NCBI GenBank assembly: GCA_020722705.1
Contig: DYKI01000004.1
Coordinates: forward strand, 1 to 64,000
Length of the DNA: 64,000 nucleotides
Source of the DNA: Chthonomonas calidirosea
Lineage (GTDB): Bacteria > Armatimonadota > Chthonomonadetes > Chthonomonadales > CAJBBX01
Reading direction: 5' to 3'
The position numbers were made by a program, and so were the translations under genes. The notes under the pieces were generated by a model that saw only the letters and a list, made by a program, of their open reading frames with translations, was not told where the DNA came from and ran no database searches. Of the stretch, positions 58,726-64,000 are shown piece by piece; the stretch's first letter is position 1; every line of letters begins with the position of its first letter.

Positions 58726-59703
58726 ATGCGCCATGCGGTCCGCTGGCCCCTTCTCTCCTCGATGAACCCGCGGCAACTCCAGGGCGGCGCTCCGGATCGC
58801 GCAGTGATGCACGCCCACGCCAAAGTGAATCTCTCACTCGACGTAGGTCCCCGGCTCGACACGGGCTATCATACGTTGCGGACAGTGATGCAGACCGTCA
58901 GCCTTGCCGATACGGTCGAGGTCCAGATTGCGCCCGGACCTGGCGTCAGCCTCATCTGTACATCGGCTGCGACCGGGAAGACAGATCCCGAGATTCCTCA
59001 GGATCACCGAAACACGGCCTATCAGGCAGCCGTTGCTGTGCTGGAACGGTCCCGGTCATCGGTCGGGGTCCGCATCCGTATTGTGAAGAGCATTCCTTCG
59101 CAGGCCGGCCTGGGCGGCGGCAGTTCCGACGCCGCTGCCGTTCTGCGTGCCGTGGCCCGGCTCATCGGATGGCAGCCGCGCTTCGACGAGCTGAGGCAAA
59201 CAGCCATCGGGATCGGCTCCGACGTACCGTTTTTCCTCACGGGCGGCACGGCCCTCGTTGAGGGGATCGGCGAGTCGGTTACGCCCGTAGCCGATGCACC
59301 CGCTCTCGACGTCGTCGTGGCGAGACCCGATGCCGGAGTGTCAACGGCGCAAGCCTACCGGGCACTCGACGAGCGCCCGTCATCCCGACCGGCAAATACG
59401 CCCGAAGTGCTTGAGGCGCTGAACAGACGGGATCGGGATGCCCTGCTCCGATCCATGGGGAACCACTTCGAACGGGTCATACCCGGCCTTGTTCCCGGCG
59501 TCGCGGCACTGATGCAAGCCATGGGCGATGCCGGCGCATCCCCGGTTCGCCTCTGTGGAAGCGGTTCGGCAGTGTATGGAGTGGCCGAATCCGCTTCCCA
59601 CGCCCGGCAGATCGCCGCAGCGCTCGGCGGGTCATGCCCCTACGTCGCGGTGGCGACCACGGTCGGCGCAGCAGCCTCAACGACGATGGAGACGGGCGAG
59701 TGA
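58726..59703 (+). CDS. ispE: 4-diphosphocytidyl-2-C-methyl-D-erythritol kinase
   Basis: A GHMP kinase of the MEP isoprenoid pathway. AHAKVNLSLDVGPRLDTGYH is motif 1, IPSQAGLGGGSSDAAAVLRA the ATP-binding motif 2 and PVRLCGSGSAVYGVAES (normally GSGxxxF) motif 3. The listed ATG at 58726 has AGGGGG 7 bases upstream and gives 325 residues. ATG 58807 would match the usual family start better but lacks a ribosome-binding site. The stop overlaps the next start (GTGA). It follows rplL closely and may be read through from that operon. Confidence 0.93.
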   Translation: MRHAVRWPLLSSMNPRQLQGGAPDRAVMHAHAKVNLSLDVGPRLDTGYHTLRTVMQTVSLADTVEVQIAPGPGVSLICTSAATGKTDPEIPQDHRNTAYQAAVAVLERSRSSVGVRIRIVKSIPSQAGLGGGSSDAAAVLRAVARLIGWQPRFDELRQTAIGIGSDVPFFLTGGTALVEGIGESVTPVADAPALDVVVARPDAGVSTAQAYRALDERPSSRPANTPEVLEALNRRDRDALLRSMGNHFERVIPGLVPGVAALMQAMGDAGASPVRLCGSGSAVYGVAESASHARQIAAALGGSCPYVAVATTVGAAASTTMETGE

Positions 59704-60500
59704 CGCCTGCGGCGCAACGTCTGCCTGCCATCCTCATGGCCGGAGGCAGGGCGAGCGAGGCATTCGTCGCTGAGACAGGCCTTCCTCACCGGTCCCTTCT
59801 GCGCGTGCCCCACCCCGACACACGCGACATGGGCACCGCCACGATGCTTGAGATCGCTGCGCTTGCCTTGCGGCGTTCGAAGTATGTGTCTCAAGTGTAC
59901 ACGGTCACCGATCTGGACGCCCCGGACGGAACGCAGCATATCAGCGACCATGGCGGGTTCGTCGAGAACCTCTTCGCCGGCATCGCCGCATGCGTCAACT
60001 CCGATCGGGCGTGCGTCTGCACCGCCGACATGCCATTCCTGACCGCTGCATCGGTGGATGGCTTCCTTAAAGCCGCCCATGCTGTCGAAGCCGATCTGGT
60101 CTACCCGATCATCACGGCGGAGGCATGTGAGCGGGCATACCCGGGACTGCGCAGGACATCCCTTCCTACGCGCGAAGGGCGGTTTACGGGCGGAAACATC
60201 GTGCTCATTCGGCCTGCCGCTCTGCTCGCGGCCAGGTCCTACATCGAGGCTGCACACGCCAAGCGCAAGAGCCCGCTGCAGTTGGCGATGATGCTGGGCC
60301 TGGGGGCAACCCTCGGCGTGGCGCTATCCCTTGCGACAAGACGCGGACTCGTGTCCGTAGCGGGGCTCGAGTCGGCCGTTTCCCGCCTCATCCATGCCCA
60401 GGCACGCGCCGTCGTGAGCGATGACCCGGCACTAGGGACGGACATAGATCGTCCCGAGGATGCCGCGGCGATCACCGCGCAACGCAACACCCCGCGGTGA
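59700..60500 (+). CDS. MobA-like NTP transferase domain protein
   Basis: A 266-residue nucleotidyltransferase-fold protein. LPAILMAGGRASEAFVAETG is the N-terminal phosphate loop (Gly-Gly present, though the usual Lys is replaced near PHRSLLRV). ACVCTADMPFLTAASVDGFL is the metal-binding D-x-P motif, and FTGGNIVLIRPAAL is seen in sugar- and cofactor-nucleotide transferases. The C-terminus (ALGTDIDRPEDAAAITA) matches the MobA/MocA style. The product is unknown. GTG 59700 overlaps the ispE stop by 4 bp, so it is coupled to isoprenoid synthesis, but it is not IspD by motif. Repeats follow its stop. Confidence 0.8.
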   Translation: MTPAAQRLPAILMAGGRASEAFVAETGLPHRSLLRVPHPDTRDMGTATMLEIAALALRRSKYVSQVYTVTDLDAPDGTQHISDHGGFVENLFAGIAACVNSDRACVCTADMPFLTAASVDGFLKAAHAVEADLVYPIITAEACERAYPGLRRTSLPTREGRFTGGNIVLIRPAALLAARSYIEAAHAKRKSPLQLAMMLGLGATLGVALSLATRRGLVSVAGLESAVSRLIHAQARAVVSDDPALGTDIDRPEDAAAITAQRNTPR

Positions 60501-60508
60501 CCGGACAC

Positions 60509-60535
60509 CGGCTCGGCGGGAGCCTCGCCCTCCCA
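60509..60535 (-). repeat. Palindromic repeat, intergenic copy
   Basis: GGCTCGGCGGGAGCC followed by TCGCCCTCCC. Same family as the copies in imuB and dnaE2, with one extra G in the palindrome centre. It lies 9 bp after a gene stop. Confidence 0.85.
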
Positions 60536-60572
60536 CGGAGCCGTCCACTCCCCGGCGGGGCTGTGCCCGATA

Positions 60573-60618
60573 CGGCTCGGCAGGAGCCTCGCCCTCCCAC
60601 GGAGCCTCGCCCTCCCGA
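60573..60618 (-). repeat. Palindromic repeat, full copy plus adjoining partial copy
   Basis: A full copy at 60573-60599 (GGCTCGGCAGGAGCC, then TCGCCCTCCC) runs into a partial copy at 60601-60618 (GGAGCC, then TCGCCCTCCCGA). With the copy at 60509 this forms a small cluster between the convergent nucleotidyltransferase and DAHP synthase genes. A role as a transcription end or RNA-stability element is possible. Confidence 0.85.
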
Positions 60619-60654
60619 ACCGCGCACTCCCGAAGGTCGGCGTCGTGGGCTAAT

Positions 60655-61701
60655 CTACCCGGTCGCAGCCCAATCGGCTCGGCGATCCACGGCATCGGCG
60701 ACACGAGCCACTGCGTCCATCAGCGCGTCAAACGCCGCAGGAGTCAGGGACTGCTGGCCGTCGGAGAGCGCGTGGCGCGGATCAGGATGCACCTCGACGA
60801 TGAGACCATCGGCCCCGGCGGCAATGGCAGCAAGAGCCGCGGCAGGAACATAGTGCGCGTGCCCCGTGGCATGGCTCGGATCCACGATTACCGGCAGATG
60901 CGTGATCTCCTTGAGAACCGGAACGGCCGAGACATCCAGAGTGTTCCGCGTGTACGTCCGGTCCAGCGGCAAGACGCCGCGTTCGCAGAGGACGATCTGA
61001 TCGTTACCCTCGTGCAGGATGTACTCGGCGGCGAATAGAAACTCGTCAATCGTGGCGCTCGGGCCGCGCTTCAGGAGAACCGGCTTTCGGCTGCGTCCGG
61101 CGGCCACGAGCAACGAGTAGTTCTGCATATTCCTCGCGCCGATCTGGAGCATGTCCGCATGCGCAGCGACCAGATCAACATCGTGTGGATCAATGACTTC
61201 CGTGACCGTCGCCAATCCGGTCTCCCGGCCAATGTCCCGGAGCAGCTTCAAACCGTCTTTCTGAAGGCCCTGAAACGAGTACGGCGAAGTGCGTGGCTTG
61301 AAGGCCCCTCCGCGCAAGACCGCAGCGCCGGACGCTTTGACCGCATGCGCGGCTTCCAGCAACTGGTCCCTGGACTCGATGGCACACGGACCGGCCATGA
61401 CGGTGAGGGCGTTGCCTCCGATCACGATATCGCCAAGGCGCACGAGCGTGGACGCGGCGTGGAACTCGCGGGAAGCCAGCTTGTAGGGCCGGCTCACATG
61501 AACGACGTTGGAGACGCCAGGCAAAGCCCGCAACAGGTCTGCCAAGCTCTCACGTTCATCCGGAGAGATGGCGCTGGCCACGCCGATAGCGGTATGGTCG
61601 CCGCCGGGAAGCTCAAGCGGCCTCAAGCCACGGTCCGCGATCAGGTTGCTCACCGCTTCAACCTCGGTTTCCGTTGCGCCTGCATGCATGAGTACAATCA
61701 T
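60655..61701 (-). CDS. aroF: 3-deoxy-7-phosphoheptulonate synthase (type I-beta)
   Basis: A 348-residue DAHP synthase, first step of the shikimate pathway, joining PEP and erythrose 4-phosphate. An N-terminal ferredoxin-like regulatory domain ([20 protein letters not shown], about 70 residues) precedes the TIM barrel: [73 protein letters not shown] and [17 protein letters not shown]. The ATG at 61701 lies 6 bp after an extended -10 and has no ribosome-binding site, so the mRNA is probably leaderless. The open frame upstream to 61842 is therefore not used. Confidence 0.95.
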   Translation of the reverse strand: MIVLMHAGATETEVEAVSNLIADRGLRPLELPGGDHTAIGVASAISPDERESLADLLRALPGVSNVVHVSRPYKLASREFHAASTLVRLGDIVIGGNALTVMAGPCAIESRDQLLEAAHAVKASGAAVLRGGAFKPRTSPYSFQGLQKDGLKLLRDIGRETGLATVTEVIDPHDVDLVAAHADMLQIGARNMQNYSLLVAAGRSRKPVLLKRGPSATIDEFLFAAEYILHEGNDQIVLCERGVLPLDRTYTRNTLDVSAVPVLKEITHLPVIVDPSHATGHAHYVPAAALAAIAAGADGLIVEVHPDPRHALSDGQQSLTPAAFDALMDAVARVADAVDRRADWAATG

Positions 61702-61707
61702 GGTCGG

Positions 61708-61716
61708 AGTATAGCA
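61708..61716 (-). promoter_or_regulatory. Extended -10 promoter, leaderless start of aroF
   Basis: On the minus strand TG-C-TATACT is followed by six bases and then the ATG of the DAHP synthase. Transcription from this element would begin at or next to the start codon. No -35 is seen, as is common for extended -10 promoters. Confidence 0.75.
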
Positions 61717-61792
61717 CGGAGCCGGCACATACGGGCTGCGGTCTTGATCCCGTCGGCCATGTGCTGCCGTGGGCATTGAGGAGGCAAGGGCG

Positions 61793-62623
61793 ATGGACAT
61801 ACTTTGCGTTGGAGCGCATCCCGACGACTGTGAGAGCGCCATGGGTGGAACGGCCGCGTTGTTCGCTCAACGAGGAGACAGGGTCCGGTTCCTGTCGGTC
61901 ACCAACGGCGACAAAGGCCACTACGCGGCTGAATACATCAGCGACCCGGCTGCGTTGGCTCGACGCCGACATGCGGAAGCCATTGCAGCCTCCGCCGTAA
62001 TCGGATGCGAATACCGCTGCCTGGGGCTCCACGATGGCGAGGTGTATGTGAGTAAGGAGACCACCGAGGCGATGATCCGCGCGATCAGAGGTTTCGGACC
62101 GATCGGGAAAGGCCCGGACCTGATCATCACCAATCGCCCGTGCGACTACCATCGGGACCATCGCTATACCGCCCAAATCGTTCTCGATGCCCTTTACATG
62201 CTGACCGTACCGCTCGCCTGCCCGGATACCCCGCATCTGCGCCGATTGCCCGTGGTCGCCTATTGGCAGGACGGCTTTACGGAGCACGGACCGTTTCAAC
62301 CGGACATCGTCATTCCTATAGACGCATCCATCGGCCAAAAGGTCAAAGCGGTGTGCGAGCACGTTTCGCAGTTCATGGAGTGGATACCGTATAACGCCGG
62401 CTCCCACGACGCGTTTGCAGACTTCCCCAGCGACCGAAGCGAGCAGACGGCACGGATTGGCGCGCTGTATCGAGAGCGCGCCAGGCAGGTCGCCATGCAA
62501 TGGTCCGAGCTGATGCCGGCCGGGCGAGAGTATGCGGAGGCATTCCAGATCAGCGACTACGGTGATCAGCCAACCCCCGCGGAACTTCGTCGCCTGTTCC
62601 CCACGTCAGGAAGCGCGGCGTAG
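61793..62623 (+). CDS. PIG-L family deacetylase (LmbE-like)
   Basis: A 276-residue zinc deacetylase. ILCVGAHPDDCESAMGGTAA holds the metal-binding H-P-D-D, and LIITNRPCDYHRDHRYTAQI the second His with the usual H-x-D-H pattern. Members remove acetyl groups from N-acetylglucosaminyl lipids, mycothiol or bacillithiol precursors and other sugars. The substrate is not clear here. GAGGAGG and AAGG lie before the ATG at 61793. It is divergent from aroF and convergent with the beta-helix gene. Confidence 0.88.
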   Translation: MDILCVGAHPDDCESAMGGTAALFAQRGDRVRFLSVTNGDKGHYAAEYISDPAALARRRHAEAIAASAVIGCEYRCLGLHDGEVYVSKETTEAMIRAIRGFGPIGKGPDLIITNRPCDYHRDHRYTAQIVLDALYMLTVPLACPDTPHLRRLPVVAYWQDGFTEHGPFQPDIVIPIDASIGQKVKAVCEHVSQFMEWIPYNAGSHDAFADFPSDRSEQTARIGALYRERARQVAMQWSELMPAGREYAEAFQISDYGDQPTPAELRRLFPTSGSAA

Positions 62624-62680
62624 GCGGTCCATCTGAGGATCGGCTCCGCGGCAGTCTTGCCGCTGCCACGACAGGCGACC

Positions 62681-64000
62681 CTACAGGTACGCGCCTGCCG
62701 CACCGAGGTTGTCACGTCGGGTGACTTCGGTGCAGTCCTCTTCGCGGATGTTGGCCTCGACGTTGCGGTTGAGGATGTTGCGCTCGATAACGATGCGGTC
62801 GCAGCGCGCCAACTCCACTCCGACACGGTTGTCCTGGATGTCATTCCCCAGGATGGAATGGTCGCGCAGCCTCGTAGTCATCACATCTGGCGGACCCTCA
62901 CCGTCGGCATACCGGGCCGGACGGATACCGTGGTCCTGGTCGGCTGCCATTCGGATGCCTTTGCCGTTGCGCGTGATGGTGTTGCCTTCGATGCGCCAGC
63001 CGCAGCTCGTCAGATTCTCGGGATAGAGTGCGGCGAACTGGCGGACGTGCCCCGTCCAGATGAGAATGCCATGACCGTTGGCCTGCATGTTGTTGCGCTC
63101 CACGATGAAGTCGTGTCCGTTCTCCACAGCGATGCCGGCCTGTCGGTTCATGACCATGCGATTGCCGTTCAGCGCCGTGTCCCATGAATAGCCAAGCCAG
63201 AACCCGTAGTTGCATCGGTCGGCATAGTTGCCGCTGAACCTGTTGCCGCGGCAGAAGGTCGCTTCGAAGGCGATGTTGGGGCTCAAGGAGCCATCGTTTC
63301 CTTCGAAGAGGTTATCGTCGCATCCGCATGGCTTTCCGTCGGGGCTCAGACCGGCCAGGAAGAACCCATCGCCGCCAAGGCGCGCCGCGTTGTTTCGGAA
63401 CGTGTTGCGTGACGATCCGTAGACGGCAAGGAATCCCGCCGCATCGGCGCCCATGTGCCCAAAGTGCGGCCCGCCCTCCCGCGGTTCGAAGCGGCAGCAG
63501 TAGTCCGCGCAGTTGCCCTCGAAGGCGCTATCGCATGTGTCCCAGAGATGGAAGCCGAAGCCGCTGTTGTACGAGGCGTTGTTGTTGGCTGCAGTCAGGT
63601 GGCGACACCGGTAAGTTAGGAGCCCGTTCTGCTGATGCTGCAGTGTGCATCCGGCAATGCGGCTTGACCGAACGCGGTCCAGTATGATCCCGGCGCCGTA
63701 GGGGTTCTCTGGTCCGCGCCATATGTCGAGAAACACCGTATTGGCCGCCACCTCTGCCGTCGCTGTGATGTCGCACCCCTCAATCACCAGGTTCATCGCG
63801 TCTGAAGCGCGAATCCCGTGCTCGAACTCCATGAGCCGGAGGTTGCGCAAGACGACGCCGTTCATGCCCTCAAGCCCGATACCGGTACCGCGCCTGCCGA
63901 CGCCAACTATGAGCGCACCGGCCCCGTCCACCACTATCTCCGGAGCGCCGATCCGAAGCCCGTTCGGGAGGACATGAACCCCCTCGGCTATCCGGCAGCT
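62681..64000 (-). CDS. Right-handed beta-helix protein (NosD-like), 5' truncated
   Basis: At least 440 residues of parallel beta-helix: about 15 rungs with Asn-rich turns such as CTLQHQQNGLLTYRC, NNNASYNSGFGFHLWDTCDS, RMVMNRQAGIAVENGHDFIV and NDIQDNRVGVELARCDRIVI. The frame stays open from 63934 to the window edge (encoding EGVHVLPNGLRIGAPEIVVD), so the true start and any signal peptide lie outside. Such proteins act on or bind polysaccharides, often as lyases or epimerases. Conserved catalytic residues are not identifiable by eye. Confidence 0.8.
   Translation of the reverse strand, partial: SCRIAEGVHVLPNGLRIGAPEIVVDGAGALIVGVGRRGTGIGLEGMNGVVLRNLRLMEFEHGIRASDAMNLVIEGCDITATAEVAANTVFLDIWRGPENPYGAGIILDRVRSSRIAGCTLQHQQNGLLTYRCRHLTAANNNASYNSGFGFHLWDTCDSAFEGNCADYCCRFEPREGGPHFGHMGADAAGFLAVYGSSRNTFRNNAARLGGDGFFLAGLSPDGKPCGCDDNLFEGNDGSLSPNIAFEATFCRGNRFSGNYADRCNYGFWLGYSWDTALNGNRMVMNRQAGIAVENGHDFIVERNNMQANGHGILIWTGHVRQFAALYPENLTSCGWRIEGNTITRNGKGIRMAADQDHGIRPARYADGEGPPDVMTTRLRDHSILGNDIQDNRVGVELARCDRIVIERNILNRNVEANIREEDCTEVTRRDNLGAAGAYL

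Overview
The window is a GC-rich (about 60 percent or more by eye), densely packed bacterial chromosome segment with about 58 protein genes and no recognisable rRNA, tRNA, CRISPR array, prophage or insertion sequence. The organism looks diderm: it has a TolC-type outer-membrane channel with an RND pump, DsbD and MurJ. Short overlaps (ATGA, GTGA, TGATG) are common, as are GTG and TTG starts, and two genes look leaderless. The mix of a SigH-like sigma factor, GHL10 and NamZ proteins, a DUF5679 zinc ribbon, a bacterial translin-like protein and a Hanks kinase with an ARSND loop suggests an Armatimonadota-like lineage. That is an inference; there is no rRNA in the window to confirm it.

Region 1-12.2 kb is mostly one long minus-strand block. 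It starts at a consensus promoter with infC (ATA start), rpmI and rplT, then pheS, an unusually short pheT, a GT-C glycosyltransferase, xerD, radC, a translin-family protein, a GT2 glycosyltransferase, a heavy-metal chaperone, a TolB-like protein and an LD-carboxypeptidase. A frameshifted yraN fragment lies at the left edge. Region 12.3-18.1 kb is plus strand: lysS (divergent from infC), pcm, a secreted esterase/toroid fusion and an RpoD-family sigma factor. Region 18.1-25.9 kb is mainly minus strand: murJ-anmK, a TIM-barrel isomerase, a 45-residue zinc ribbon, and a GHL10-NamZ pair. With the LD-carboxypeptidase, these point to active peptidoglycan turnover and recycling.

Region 26-35.5 kb is plus strand: a SigH-like sigma factor, M42 peptidase-gpsA, PPK2 and a mutagenesis cassette, imuB-dnaE2. 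The cassette has an AT-rich dyad in front, and both genes contain in-frame copies of a palindromic repeat that also occurs between genes at 26.8 and 60.5 kb. Region 35.4-42.3 kb is mainly minus strand: maf-cdsA-diacylglycerol kinase, DsbD, a zinc-ribbon/DUF2007 protein and a CHAD domain split over two overlapping genes. Region 42.3-53.7 kb is plus strand: a TetR-TolC-MFP-RND efflux operon ending in a PII-like gene, then an atypical Ser/Thr kinase with TPRs, an unknown protein and a glycerophosphodiesterase.

Region 53.8-64 kb holds a multi-spanning membrane protein with a presenilin/SPP-like motif triad, an ANTAR response regulator with its GAF/HisKA_2 kinase, the L10-leader-rplJ-rplL unit, ispE with a coupled nucleotidyltransferase, a leaderless DAHP synthase, a PIG-L deacetylase and a truncated beta-helix protein. 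The most noteworthy items are the in-frame palindromic repeats in the imuB-dnaE2 cassette, the presenilin-like protein, the RND pump with extra membrane segments beside a PII-like gene, the short PheT and the split CHAD.
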